Part shown: piece by piece, positions 46,025 to 58,721 of the stretch
Layout: each line of letters starts with the position of its first letter
Position numbering within the stretch: the first letter of the stretch is position 1
Source: Bromus sterilis
Lineage: Eukaryota > Streptophyta > Magnoliopsida > Poales > Poaceae
Reading direction: 5' to 3'
Length of the DNA stretch: 64,000 nucleotides
Assembly (NCBI GenBank): GCA_950022295.1
Contig: OX465596.1
Coordinates: forward strand, 122,988,501 to 123,052,500
Program-made: the position numbers and the translations under genes
The notes under the pieces: model-generated
What the model was told of the DNA's origin: nothing
What the model saw: the letters and a program-made list of their open reading frames with translations, nothing else
Databases searched by the model: none

Positions 46025-46482
46025 CAATCCCGCAGCAAGCAGCAGCAGGAGGAAGGAGAAGGCTTAAGAACAGGGGAAGTCTAGAAGCGAGGGCAGAAGG
46101 CAATGGCTGGGTAAAACCTAAAATTTACTCAGCCACTCGGTATTTAACCACCCGCCAGGCGAGCAAGGGCACCATTCAATCCCAGCAGCCAGTAAACGTG
46201 GCTCGATCCCACGGCAGGCGAAAAACAGGGAAAACCCAATCGGCACAGCAACAACACCGCCCACTACGCGCGCAAAAAGAGGACCATAATCACACAAAGC
46301 GAAAATTTCGGCAGTACAGCGCCAAGTCATCTCCTTTGGCTGGTTACAATGGTCAAAGATACCAGAAAAAACAAACCAGCGTCACAAGGTGTATCGAGTA
46401 TGTTTCCCAGTCTCAGAATTTCAACTTTTTAAATATTTTTCTGATGGGCCAAACATTTTACTCCCATCGGGAGGATCGCCAC
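46025..46482 (+). other. non-coding region of the Tat-type element
   Basis: Between the antisense ORF start and the tandem repeats no supported coding sequence was seen. It would hold the antisense promoter if one exists. Confidence 0.45.
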
Positions 46483-46731
46483 GAGAGTTTCGGGTGCTCC
46501 CTCACCTAGAAGTAAAACTGTGCTCGAGTGATTACTCGCACCCATGAGAGTTTCGGGTGCTCCCTCACCTAGAAGTAAAAACGTGCTCGAGTGATTACTC
46601 GCACCCATGAGAGTTTCGGGTGCTCCCTCACCACTACACAAGATGAGCAGACCTGCACTCGCCGGATCGAGCAGGCCCAGAGTATCGGGTGCTCCCTCAC
46701 CCGAGAGCAAAAATGATAGTCGAGTGATTAC
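46483..46731 (+). repeat. 63-bp tandem repeats in the Tat-type element
   Basis: GAGAGTTTCGGGTGCTCCC begins at 46483, 46546 and 46609 (63-bp period), with a diverged copy near 46679 (AGAGTATCGGGTGCTCCC). Each unit has CTCACCTAGAAGTAAAA and CTCGAGTGATTACTCG. The last copy is interrupted by the S1 LTR after GATTAC. Confidence 0.88.
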
Positions 46732-48324
46732 TGATACGTCCAAAACATATCTATAATTTCTGCTTGCTCCATGCATGTTTTGTGTGATATTGCTATGATC
46801 TAGATACACTTTCATACACTTTTGATCATATTTGGACTAACCTATTAACTCAGTGCACCCCAGTGCCAGTTCCTGTTTTCGGCTGTTTTTCTATTTCAGT
46901 TTTCCCCCATATAAAAAGTGCCAGAAAAATTCGGGAAAATTCAGATAAAAAATCAGCGTGACGGAAGCTTCGAGAAGAGCCCTGGAGGGGCCAGAGGGGA
47001 GCCAGGGGGGCCCACCCGGCGCGGCTCCACCCCTGGGGCCCCTGGCCCACCTCTGGCTGCCCCCTTTCGCCTATTTATCCCCCGTCATGTGAAAACCCCA
47101 GAAAGAGAACCCTATTCCGCGAACTCGCCTCCGTTCCGCCACTGCCGCGCTTCCGAAGATCGGGAGCACCAGAAGACCTCTTCCCGGCACCCTGCCGGAG
47201 GGAGGATTGACCTCCGGGAGTCTCCTCTCCACCATGGATGCTCCTCGGATGTCTCGTGAGTAGTTTTCCTTGGACCATGGGTCCGTGATCAGTAGCTATG
47301 TGATGTTCTCCTCCCCTCTTTGATCTTCATTCTTTAGACCTCGTGAGCTGCCCAACATGATCGAGGCACCTTTGTAATATTTTCTGCTATTCCTATGTTG
47401 AGTTTGATAGGATCTGATGGATTATGAGATTATGTTCAGATTGTGATAGAGTAATATATTTGGTTTTTATCTCTTATATTTTTGTTCCTAAGTAATTCTT
47501 GCATGTTCCTCGTTGCTGTTTATTGCTTTGGCCAAGTAGTAGGTAGGGACTCCAAGAGGGAGCGTTGTGCTAGATTGTGGGTTCATGCCCCCCCCCGAAT
47601 GACACGCTTGAGTGACAGAAACATGAGTCTAGGGGATGTGCTGTTTCCACAAGGGGGAAAACAACGGTGCTTGTAACCGCGGTTACAAGGATTGTTTACT
47701 TTACGCAGAGTTCTTTTTAATGCAGTTGTCTGTTGCTTTGGGTTTACACTTTCGGTGGGGCTCGCAACTTAATACCAGCGAGATGTTCTGGATAGATATC
47801 TCAAGGTGGATGATTAGTAGTAGATGCAGATGGATTTCGGTCTACTTATCTTGGCGTACTGCCTGTTCTTTTGAACCTCTTCTTTTCTTTTGTAGCATAG
47901 TTAGCATTGCGGTGCGTTCATAATCCTGTCAATTGCCTTTCTGTAATTTGTTTACCTCGCATAGCATAGCGAACATCACGTATCCCGGTCCATATCCTTA
48001 TCATTGTTTCCACGCTATATTTACTTTTCTGCATTTACTTTCAAGTTGCTATTATTATCCCTTGCATTTTATCCATTGTAAACAACAATACCGGAGAGAT
48101 TGACAACCTCTCTGAACTTCGTTGGGAACAAAGTTATCTGTGTCTGTGTGCAGGTCCGCGTCAGTGGCGCCGCTGACACCTACTTATCATCTCTGGAGTC
48201 CTACTGGAGACAACCCTTGGTATCTTTACCGAGGGAAATTTTCTTCTTTGCTGCATCACGCCTTCCACTTGGGGCTCACCAAAGAAGGGCGAGAAGACTA
48301 CACCCGTCGACCCTCGTGCCATCA
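46732..48324 (+). repeat. 5' LTR of S1
   Basis: It runs from TGATACGTCCAAAACATATC to CTCGTGCCATCA, 1593 bp. A CTATTTATCC box lies at about 47071. It is the best-preserved copy of this LTR family here and was used to set the edges of the others. Confidence 0.93.
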
Positions 48325-48334
48325 AGGAAATTTT

Positions 48335-48352
48335 TGGCGCCGTTGCCGGGGA
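48335..48352 (+). other. primer binding site, tRNA-Asp type
   Basis: TGGCGCCGTTGCCGGGGA is exactly complementary to the 3' end of plant tRNA-Asp including CCA. It starts 10 bp after the LTR end. Confidence 0.92.
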
Positions 48353-48488
48353 CTCCAAGTGCTAAGATAGGGGAGTTGCACACTACCCTTTACCTTTGTT
48401 TTTTAGTCTTGTTAGTTTATCTTTCAGTTTTTATCTTTGTGTCTTTTATCGAAAACTACAAAAAAAATCTGCCACACTTGCTCCTACT

Positions 48489-50371
48489 ATGGGTTCCACT
48501 GAAAACACCAAGTTGTGTGACTTCACTAGTCACAACAACCAAGACTTTATCTGCACTCCCATTGCCACACTTTCCACTTCAGCTACCTCTTATAAAATTA
48601 AACCTGCTTTGCTAAACCTTGTTATGAGAGATCAATTCTCTGGTGCTGGAGATGATGCTGCTTTACACTTGAATAATTTTGTTGAATTATGTGATATGAA
48701 AAAGTATAAAGAAGTAGAAGTTGATGTTGTTAAGCTCAATCTCTTTCCCTTCTCTTTAAGGGGAGATGCCCAAGCTTGGGAACGAATGAAATAACTTGTT
48801 AAGAAATGCCCTACACATGGTTTGACTACCTGGATGGTTATCCAGACTTTTTATGCAGGCTTGAACTTTACCTCGCGGAACATGTTAGATTCGGCCGCGG
48901 GAGGAACCTTTATGTCAACTACACTTGGTGTTGCCACGAAGCTTCTCGATGAAATGATGACCAATTATTCCCAATGGCACACTGAACGCGCTCCAACAGG
49001 TAGGAAGGTAAATTCTGTCGAGGAAATTACCTCCCTCAATTAAAAAGTTGACTTAATTATGTCTCTACTTACCAAGAAACCCTCTATTGATCCTCATGAT
49101 GTTCCTTTAAATTCTTTGGTTTCTCAAGAACAAGTAGATGTGAACTTTATTGCTAGAAACAACTTCAACAACAATGCTTATACGGGAAATTTTGCTAGCA
49201 ATCCTAGACCGTTTCCATCCAACTATGGGAACAACAACACCTATACTAGCAACAAGAACCCCTCTTCTGAATTAGAAAGCATGCTTAGAGACTTTATCAC
49301 TACCCAAAAAGCCTTCAACAAAAATGTAGAAGAGAAATTATCTAAAATAGATAATCTCTCTTTGAAGGTAGAAATCTTAGCCCTTGATATTGAATGCTCA
49401 AAATTAGAACCTCCCCCCTTGAGGAGAATAAGGCCACTCCTATTAATGCTATCCAATTACAAATCAATGAAAACATTAGGATGATGGCTAAACTTAAAGA
49501 AAGATGGGCTAGAGAAAAAGAGGAAGAGGATAGAATTAAGAGCCTTCCTACACACCACACAGTTGCCACTATCCAAATTGTTGAGGACACTCAAACTATT
49601 AGCACCCAATGCACTCGTAGTCCCGTTGGACCTATTAATGGTGATGCTAATACCTCAACCATAGATAAAGAAACTCCTATGAACATAGAGGGTTTCAAAC
49701 AAGTGAGCCTAGATGACACTACTACCACCATTGATAGTAGTGATATTGATTTTGATAGTTGTACCCTCTCAGAAGTTATCAGTTTCCTACACAAAATATC
49801 TAGAGACCCCCACACTAGCACACTTAATCTTGCCTTCACGGAGCATATCACAAATGCTCTAATCAAATCTAGGGAGGAGAAGCTTAGTGTAGAAGCCTCC
49901 ATACCTAGTAAGCTAGAGGATGGTTGGGACCCTATGATCAAAATTAAATTAAATAACTTCTCTTGCTATGCTTTATGTGATGTTGGAGCTAGTACCTCCG
50001 TTATGCCAAAAAGAATATTTGATATGTTTGAACTGAAACCTTTTTAGCCTTGTTATTTTGGTGTTCGTCTTGTTGATTCTCCCGTAAAGAAACCTTTAGG
50101 GAAGATCGAAGATGTTCTTATCATTGTCAATGACAACTATGTTCCCGTTGATTTTATTGTTATGGATATAGAGTGTGAACCTTTATGTCCAATTATTTTG
50201 GGACGTCCTTTTCTTCGCACTGTTGGTGTGGTTATTGACAGGAAAGAGGGGAATATAAAATTCCCATTCCCATTTAAAAAGAGGATGGAACACTTCCCTA
50301 GAAAGAAAATCAAGTTACCTTTTGAGTCCGTTACTCGGGCTAGTTATTCTCTTTCTCTTGATAAAACTTGA
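48489..50371 (+). pseudogene. S1 gag-protease, degenerate
   Basis: It starts at the ATG at 48489 (MGSTENTKLCDFTSHNNQDF), followed by KDQFSGAGDD-like gag and FPFSLRGDAQAW. Compared with S2, about 45 codons are missing after that tryptophan. Stops occur near 48792 and 49041, and a frameshift lies near 49405 in a C-rich run. The later frame contains RWAREKEEEDRIKSLP, then the protease motif CYALCDVGASTSVMP (aspartate of DxGAS), a stop at 50045-50047, and CPIILGRPFLRT before the natural end at 50371. It cannot make one full protein. Confidence 0.85.
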
Positions 50372-53210
50372 TTCTTCTTTTGCATTATGCCTAGCTAATG
50401 GCTTTAAAGAAGCGCTTTCGGGAGGCAGCCCGCAACGAATTTAGGAGTTTTATTTTTTATTTTGTTGTGTCTTGATGATATTACTTCTGTAGCAACATCA
50501 TTGTATCTTTATTTTTCAGCTTTGTGCCAAGTTATAGCCTCTTACGGCAAGGGAAGTAAAAGTTGTAACATGCTGTCCAGAAAACAGATTCTGTCCTCGT
50601 GAACAGAAAAATTCCAGAAAAATCCCAGTTCATCTTTTTGAGCTTAACTTTTTACACAGTATTCTCTATAAAATTACGAAACTTCCATATGTTCTGAGTT
50701 TTTTTATTTGATTTGCATAATTCCCCCTAAAAAATTCTTTACTATCTGTTGTTCTGTTTTTCACAGATTCTGCCACATTTTGTCTCTCCTAACTTTTGCA
50801 AACCTTAAGCTTGCTTTTTCTTTGCAAAAACTTTTTTGCACTATTGAGAAACAGTAGCTCTTCAAGAATATCTTTATATCCAGTGGAGAAAATTTATTTA
50901 TTAAGGGTACTAACCTCTCTAATCAGCTTTCTATGAGTTATGTATGAAGGGAGTTTTCAAATGTGCGATGGAAGATGATGAAAGAAGATCCAGGAGTGTC
51001 AAGCGCTCAAGCTTGGGGATGACCCCATGCATCCCCAATAAATATTCAAGTAGACTCAAGCGTCTAAGCTTGGGGATGCCCCCGTGCATCCCATTCTCCA
51101 TCAACAATCATCAGTTCGTCCTTCGTCTCACTATATTTTTATCACTTCATGCGTTATGTGCTATGCTTGGAGCGTCTCGCTCTTAGGTTTTATTTTTAGT
51201 TTTATTTAGCTTTGCTTGCTGTTCATAACAAGTTAGATCCTTTTTTACTTTGTGTGGGAGAGAAACACGCTCCACTTTCAAAACTTAGAACACATCATAG
51301 GATTTTTCCTGCCTATCTTTTTGCTGTTGTGTGTTCTTTATCTTTTCATAGCTACTGCCATGTTTAGTCTTAGTTTTAGTTTGTCTTTAGCAAGAGCCTT
51401 GGATTTTGTTTTAGTTTGTTGCTGGAACTCTCTTTAGTTTTCATGTTTATCTTGTTAAGAGGGTTGGTTGTTGCACTGAGTTGTGTCTTGTCTTGAAAGT
51501 AGGTAATTGAGGTTGCTATTTAATTTTAGTAGTAGCTTGCAATAGTTTTGAGGTATTGATGTGAGTAATGTTTGAACTTTTGGTTTCAAGAGCTCTTGCC
51601 TATTAGTGATAGGTGTCGTATTCTGGGCAAACCGTGTTTATTTTCAAAACCTACAAAACTAGTGGAGAACTCTAGCTACTAGATGGATCACTACTCTTCT
51701 GAGGAGTCGAATATTAGAGTACACTCACGTACCATGAGTTGAGGGTGCCCAAGGATAACCAAACCCCCATACTCTCCTCCTCGGGGTACTTGTATCTTTG
51801 TGAACCTCCTTACTAGATTTAGAGTTACCGATAATAAGTGCATGATTTCTTCGGACTAATGTAAGTATTGAGAGTTGACACTTCCACCTTCCCATATTTT
51901 GCTAGCCTTTCCCGTGCCGTGCCTTGCCTTCTTCTCACTCCTAGAGGTGGTGTCCACCTTCGCCGGTACTTCCAAACCCTTGGCATGATACGCTCTGTCA
52001 TCATAAGCCTCCTTATATCTTCCCTGAAAACAGCCACCATACATACCTATCAAGGCATTTCCATAGCCTTTCTGAGTTACATTGCCATGCAACTTCCACC
52101 TCTTCATGGCTTGATCTTCATGTCATACATGTTCCTGCTACACTGGCAGCGGCATACATTGCATACATCATGATAGTTACATCTTCTTTATGATTTTGAG
52201 TACCTTGTAAAGTGTGAAAGATCTCCTTTACCTTCTTGTAAAATAGAGTGTTACTCTTAAGTGAGGAAAAGATCCCAAAGTGGACACATTAAAAGATCCC
52301 AAAGAGGACAAATGAGAGTTAAATAGAAAGAGCCATTGAGGCCACAAAAAAATACAAACAAATAGAAAAAGAGAAAAAGAAATAAAAAGAGAGAAAGGGG
52401 CAACACTACTATCCTTTTGAGAGATCCACACTAGTACTCCCTTTATATCCTTGTACTCCATAGAGATGATCATTATGCATATAGCTATGTGGGGACCTTC
52501 ACACTATAGAACTTGGCTTGCATATTCCGAGGATGAGTCTCCTCAAAAGAGCTCTATTTCTTCATGAGCGAGAAAGTTAGATGCACCCCCACTAGTTCCA
52601 TTGGAGAGCTTCCTAGCTCGTATGTGTATCCGTTGCATGGAAATCCCTACTCCTCACATCATATCTATCATTTGGCATCCCTTGCCTATGATTGTCCTCA
52701 TTGATGTGAGCCTTTCTCATCCTTTTTGTCTTCCTCCTCCACCATATTTCTCTCTTTTCCATCCTAAGTGTCAACTCTCGTGCTTACGCTCATCCATTGC
52801 ATGAGTGCTCGAAATATCGAAAAGGAGTGGATCAAATTGACTTGTACCTGGCTAGTGGTCTGGGGACGAGTCAAGATAAGATTCCAAAGAAGACCAAGTG
52901 TGAAACTTTAGTAGATTGAGTTCTCAACACGAAAATATTTTTTTCTCGTATTCCCTATCCCCCTTCTTGCACGCAAACACCATTTGGAGACATTTGAGTC
53001 AGGGACAGCGAGAGCTCTTGCACCTAATGTTCTTTTGTTACTTATTCCAATGCTAATATAGACTCTTGCCTGTTATGACTTGAATTGAATCTCTAACCTT
53101 GATTGCTTTACTTTTCAAAGTTCTTATATGGTTGCTAGCATGTCACCACATAAATTATGTTGTTATCATTTACCTACACGAGGACGAGCAGGAATTAAGC
53201 TTGGGGATGT
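50372..53210 (+). other. long non-coding tail of S1
   Basis: It matches the S2 tail in reverse. A direct duplication near 51005-51090 carries AAGCTTGGGGATG and CATGCATCCC-like words twice, the counterpart of 29195-29285. T-rich stretches and a short conserved CAAGCTTGGGGATG also sit next to the 3' LTR (53198-53210), where they form the polypurine side. No RT or integrase motif was seen. Confidence 0.7.
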
Positions 53211-53731
53211 TGATACGTCCAAAACATATCTATAATTTCTTCTTGCTCCATGCATGTTTTGTGTGATATTGCTATGATCTAGATACACTTTCATACACTT
53301 GTGATCATATTTGGACTAACCTATTAACTCAGTGCACCCCAGTGCCAGTTCCTGTTTTCAGCTGTTTTTCTATTTCAGTTTCCCCCCATATAAAAAGTGC
53401 CAGAAAAATTCGGGAAAATTTAGATAAAAAATCAGCGTGACGGAAGCTTTGAGAAGAGACCGGGAGGGGCCAGAGGGGAGTCAGGGGGGGCCAGGCGGCC
53501 ACCCGGCGCGGCCCCACCCCTGGCCGCGCCAGGGGGGGCGCCTGGGGCCCCTGGCCCACCTCTGGCTGCCCCTTTTCTCCTATTTATCCCCCGTCACGGG
53601 AAAACCCCAGAAAGAGAACCCTATTCCGCGAACTCGCCTCTGTTCCGCCACCGCCGCGCTTCAGAAGATCGGGACCACCAGAAGACCTCTTCCCGGCACC
53701 CTGCCGGAGGGAGGATTGAACTATGGGAGTT
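53211..53731 (+). repeat. 3' LTR of S1, truncated
   Basis: It starts TGATACGTCCAAAACATATC and follows the 5' LTR to about GGGAGT at 53731, then diverges. More than 1 kb of the LTR is missing. It contains an extra GC-rich piece near 53490-53545 relative to the 5' LTR. Confidence 0.9.
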
Positions 53732-53737
53732 CCAGGC

Positions 53738-56700
53738 TGTGACGCCCCCAAAATCAGACCGTGTACAGTAATCATACACGCAAGGTACACGATCGAGATC
53801 AGGGACTCACGGTGAGATATCACAACACAACTCTACAAATAAAAAATAATACAAGCTGTTTAATACAATCCAGGGGCCACGAGGGCTCGAATACAACAGC
53901 TCGAGAGCACAAAGTCAACGGAAGCAATAGTATCTGAGTACAAACACAAGGATACAAGGTTGCCTTAAGAAGGCTAGCACAAAATCAACACTCAATCGAA
54001 AAGGCAAGGCCTCCTGCCTGGGAACCTCCAAACTGCTCCTGGTCAAAGGGGAACTCGACGTCGTAGAAGGCATCGGGGATCTTCACCTTGCGGTGGTCGG
54101 CATCGAGGATCTCCTGCTCCTAGAATCCAAGGCTCCAACGTCGACTGCAGAGGCCGATCAGGCAAAACAAAAAGGGGAGAAATAAAGCAGGTGAGTATCT
54201 AGCATACCCGCGAGTCTTACATCCGCTACTAAGAAATTATGCATTTGTATCAAATGGAAAGGGGAACTGTATATAGTGGACTGCAAGGTAGAAATTCAGA
54301 ATAAGGATAAGAAGCTAGGCCTATCGAAGACTAGCATCTTCTGACGAGTCTTGCAGCATGAGGAAAGAATCAGCCAACAGTTTAATATAACAGTAATGAA
54401 AGTAACAATACAGCAGAAGTTGTTGCAGCATTGTATAATAATAATAAGTTGTATTAGATAACAAATATATATGCCTCCGAGATCCCTTCCTCGACTCCCT
54501 GCGAGGAAAAGAAAACGGAACCAACCGTTTAATAGTAGTAGTTTGTAGTAGTAGGCTCTGGCTTCAGCATAAAGCGTCCTGTTACCGTGGACACGGCTAT
54601 CCGAATAGATTATCTTCCCTGCAGGGGCTGCACTACTGTTATACTACACACTCGGATCTCCAGGGTGGCGTACACCTGGGTAGGGAGCACCCCACCGAGG
54701 CTATCCGACACAACGCAGTCCATCCTACGGCTCATCAGAGAGGTCCCCGCCGGTCTACAGCCCTAAGGGCAAGTGGGTCATGGGCCTATCACCCCTCGCT
54801 CTCTGGGTCGTTGCGAGGAGGGTGAATTCCAACGCCGCAGCGCGATCCGTCCCTGCCGCAATGCTGAACTGGACGTCTTTCAGAGCTTTCGAACGAGGCT
54901 ACGTCGCGGAGGCGCCCATACGCGTAATCCCACGTATAGGTAGTGCGTACAAGCCAAAAGGCTACTCAAGTCATCCGCCGAACCCGTTAAGCATTTTATT
55001 AATTTTCTGTCGAGACAAACTTTATCGTTGGCCCTTATTGAATGATTCACGGACAACGACAGCAGTCAGGACCACCAGTAACATCGGTGCCTTCCCTGAC
55101 GTCCCACCAACTCGTGCGGTTACCAACAAGGTGAACCGTCTCCTTATCTTGGCTCGCGTTTGCTCCGAAGATCTCGACTTTCGTACAACAGGATATATGT
55201 CGGCCACAAATAGTACCAGGCCCCCCGCACACCGGTGGAATACACCTGACCTGTCGTTCCGCTAAGATACCCTGCGCGGGCACCGTTGGGTCACCCGACT
55301 CCTTACCTGTAAGGACACCAGTTGATTCGAGTGCCTACCATCAAGTGAAACCAGGAGGAATCACCCTCGATGGTACACTTGAAGAGGTTCGACAGAGACA
55401 TCAGCGAAATGAACTAGAGAGGAATATTCTCGTATCACCCCGGTGGTGCCGAAACACCAGCGGAATGAACTAAAGAGAAATACCCTCGTATCATCCCAGT
55501 GATGCTACGCTATTGAGCCGACGAGAGTGAAATACGAGTCCGTCCACTCGTAAGTCAAACTCGAAGCGACTCGACAGAGTCTCGCCGTTGTAGGTTCCCT
55601 AGGGCGTCTGCATTGATCCGTACCTGTTGCAGTTATAATATTTTGTAATCTGCGTTCATTCACCAGAGTGATCACGGCTCGCTATTCTAAACCTAGATAA
55701 CAATGCGCATGGTTTACTGCTGAATAATATATATATTTATAAGGCAGCATAGAATAAAGGAAGGTACATCAAGGGGCGACAAAAACATGTTATGCAATTG
55801 AATAGAATTGTAACGTAGCAGCAGCAGTAACCATGCCTAGTGCAAGAAAAGTACGGAAAAGATAGGCGATATCTGGGGAAGAGAATGGCTCTGCTTGCCT
55901 GGAAGCTCGACGGTAGGGGTACGGTCGTCGACGAAGTAGTCGTACTCGGTAACGGTGTCGTCGGCGGCAGCGTCGAGGTCTACCGGAGAATAAAAGGGGG
56001 GAGAAACAGTAAATACACAACAATAATAGCAATACAAATGTATGACATAGAAGATACAAAGTAACAGGGCTCTAACGCAGTGTTAAGTGTTTCAAGCGGA
56101 ATTGGAATTTATCCGGGGATGACTCATCAGTACCGGTTAATTACCGGACAGATGATCCGGAGGGGGAACGTTCCATGTCTGCAGTGTTAGAGACATCTGA
56201 CAAACATATGGATAGTGTATCCGTGTTAGTTGATCCGTTCTGAGCAACTTTCATATTTAGAACATTTTCATCCGGAAAGTTTTACCGGTACAGGGAATTA
56301 CCGACCGGGTTCACCGGAGGGGGAAATGTTCCACGTTCGGTATGTTAGAGCGGTGCGGTGGGTATACAGATAGCGTATCCGTATTCGTTGTATTTTTCTG
56401 AGAAACTTTGATATATAAATTATTTTCATGTAATTTACGGTTAATTTTATATGATTTTCTGAAGTTTTGCAATACTCTAGAATTTATTTAATTCATTATA
56501 TTAGGATTATCCAGAATAGTGTTTGTTGAATGGGTCAACCTGACAGGTGGGCCAGACATGTCATTGACCAGATATTTTAACCAGCAGATTAACTCTATTT
56601 AATTAATTAATTATCAAGTAGGCTCCACATGTCATAGGCTATTTATTTAGCAGTTTTATTTAATCTAAATTATAATTAATGATAGAGGACCTATTTGCAA

Positions 56701-58467
56701 AATCCATAAACTTATGGAGTTATCTGCGAACTCAAATCGTTTTATTTGCACAGGCTTAACTCTACTAGCTCGTCATAGATTCTTGCATATTTGTCATTTT
56801 TCTATGAATTAATCGGTGCATCATTTGAAATTGGTCCAATGAAACAAATTAAAGTTGGTTAGACCAACTACTTGCCCATATTAATTTTACTAATTTTAGA
56901 ATTTGCTTTGATCTGTTTTTGCTGTTGTTTTGTTGTCCACAAAAGAGGGTCAGCAACTAGTAACAACTAGCATCAACAGCAGCGGCTGTAAACAACAGCA
57001 AGCAACATTCAGCAACAGGCAGCAGCTGCACTTCGGTGAGCACAGCAGCACGCAGTACGCAAGCGCGCCCGGCTGGGCACACACGGGCCTAGGGCGCCAG
57101 CGGCCAGAGCTCACCACGCTCACACACTCTGCACACTGGCATGCACGCGGTGCACACACACAACCTCACACCACGTACATCACACACACGTACATGCCTT
57201 GGCCATGGCGGTGGCCATGGGCGGCCACGGCGAGGCCGGCCTTCGGCGCCTGCAGCAAGGCAGTGATGCAGTGACAGCGGCTGCAGGTGCGAGCACGCGC
57301 AAGGAGCAGCCGGTGCGTGGGCTGGACGCAGGGCATAGTGGAGTCAGGGCAACATCAGAAGAAAGGAGTAGCACTGGCTCGGGTCGTACGATTCCTAGGC
57401 AACACGGGGAGAGATGGAGGAAGATGAGGCGGCTGCTCACGAGGGACGGGGGGTTAGTCGCGGCTGATCAGTGGTTCCGTCGCCTCGGGCCTATGCGGGG
57501 GCGTCGACAGAGGAGGCCGGGGGAGGCCGAGCTCGGGGGAGGAGGGCAGGCCGGAGCAGAGCCGGGGCGGCGGCGTGGCCACCCTAAGGAGGTGGTGTGG
57601 CCACCAGGGCGAGCACGCGGAGTCACCGGAGCCGGTCGTGGCCACAGCGGCGCCGAAGACCCATGAGCCATGGCGGCTAGGTTTGGTGGGGGGCGCGCGA
57701 GGTGGAGACGCGTGGCAAAGCTCCGGGGCCGAGGAGGTGCGCCAGCATGAGGAGAAGCCGTGGGGTAGAGCGTGGCGGCCAGATCAGCCGGCTCTGGCCG
57801 GAGTCACCGAGGTAGCATCCGCCGCAGCACCAGGGGAAGGCCACGGCCATGGAGGGTAATCGGGCGAGAGGGAGAGAGAGCGTTGACCGGGGGGCGGCTC
57901 AGGCCTCTTATCCACTGCGCCAAGAGCAGAGGTGGGCTGGGCCCAGCCGAATTTCACCCTGAGCCAAGCTTAGGCCTTTTTCATTTTCTTTTGTTTTCTT
58001 ATTTTCCCTTTTTTCTGTTTGCTTTTTTTTTGGCAACCAAATGACTTTATAAAATATGTAACCAGCTCTAGTATTATTTTTACATCAGAAAATGATGCCA
58101 CAAAAAGTTTGATTGAAGAATAAATTCATTTGCATTTTTGTTTCATTTAAATGGGATTAAATGCCACTGATTTGACATTTTTTTGATTCGATTAAAATTA
58201 GTAAAACATTTTAATAAACTCCTATTCATTTTTTAATACGACCTACAGATTATTAGGCATTTTATAAAATTGGTTCCACCATTTTTGTGTCAAGTTCAAT
58301 TTTCACATTGTGTTGGAAATTCAATCGGGTTTGAATTTGAGCTCAACTTGATAACGGTGTATTAACCCTTGCCTAATCATGATGACATGACCATTAACAA
58401 GATGATTACTGTTGAGTCACTCTTACAACCAAGGTGATTACTGTAGCATGACACCCGGGGTGTTACA
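53738..58467 (-). repeat. complete solo LTR of the T1-type family
   Basis: It runs from TGTGACGCCCCCAAAATC to GGGGTGTTACA, about 4730 bp, with both LTR ends and no internal domain. The flanks CAGGC (53733-53737) and CCGGC (58468-58472) match at 4 of 5 bases, so the target duplication is imperfect or one side was rearranged. It lies between the truncated S1 LTR and the 3' part of the Tat-type element. GC-rich frames at 56930-57860 are not called as genes. Confidence 0.85.
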
Positions 58468-58721
58468 CCGGCTCATGTCGAGGGACATCCTCGACATGGG
58501 TTTGATTGGGCTACTGCGGTTTTTGCCACTAATGCAATTCACCAAGGCTCGACCAGTCGAATCCTTGGGCCCTTTCAGCTTAGCATCCCTCGAAACAGGT
58601 TTTGTCATGGCCCCAGACTGCCAGCGACCCGCGGTTGAACTGTGCATACATCAAAATGACGCAAAGAATGGATTCTAGTCCCTGCGCGCCTCTTTGAGTC
58701 CCCCAGGCACTCGGGGGCTAC
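58468..58721 (+). other. 3' untranslated region and polypurine tract of the Tat-type element
   Basis: The sequence after the solo LTR ends in CAGGCACTCGGGGGCTAC directly before the 3' LTR start TGACGAGG. The purine-rich CGGGGGC just upstream fits a polypurine tract. Confidence 0.7.

Larger units (their letters stand above)
46732..53731 (+). mobile_element. Athila-type gag-protease retrotransposon, element S1
   Basis: It is the same family as S2 but on the plus strand: 5' LTR 46732-48324, tRNA-Asp primer site 48335-48352, gag-protease 48489-50371, non-coding tail 50372-53210 and a 3' LTR cut short at about 53731. Like S2 it has about 4.9 kb of internal DNA with no RT or integrase. It is inserted in the tandem repeats of the Tat-type element. 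The right target duplication is lost with the 3' LTR end. The LTRs differ at roughly a dozen positions plus an indel in the comparable 520 bp. Confidence 0.9.

Noticed and set aside
48335..48352. Match to the tRNA-Asp 3' end as a possible tRNA gene
   Set aside because: Only 18 nt complementary to the tRNA end, placed just after an LTR. It is a primer binding site. No tRNA or rRNA gene was recognised anywhere in the window.
56930..57859. ORFs of 94-155 codons in the 53738-58467 LTR
   Set aside because: GC-rich composition artefacts within a solo LTR; frames are open on both strands and no domain is visible.
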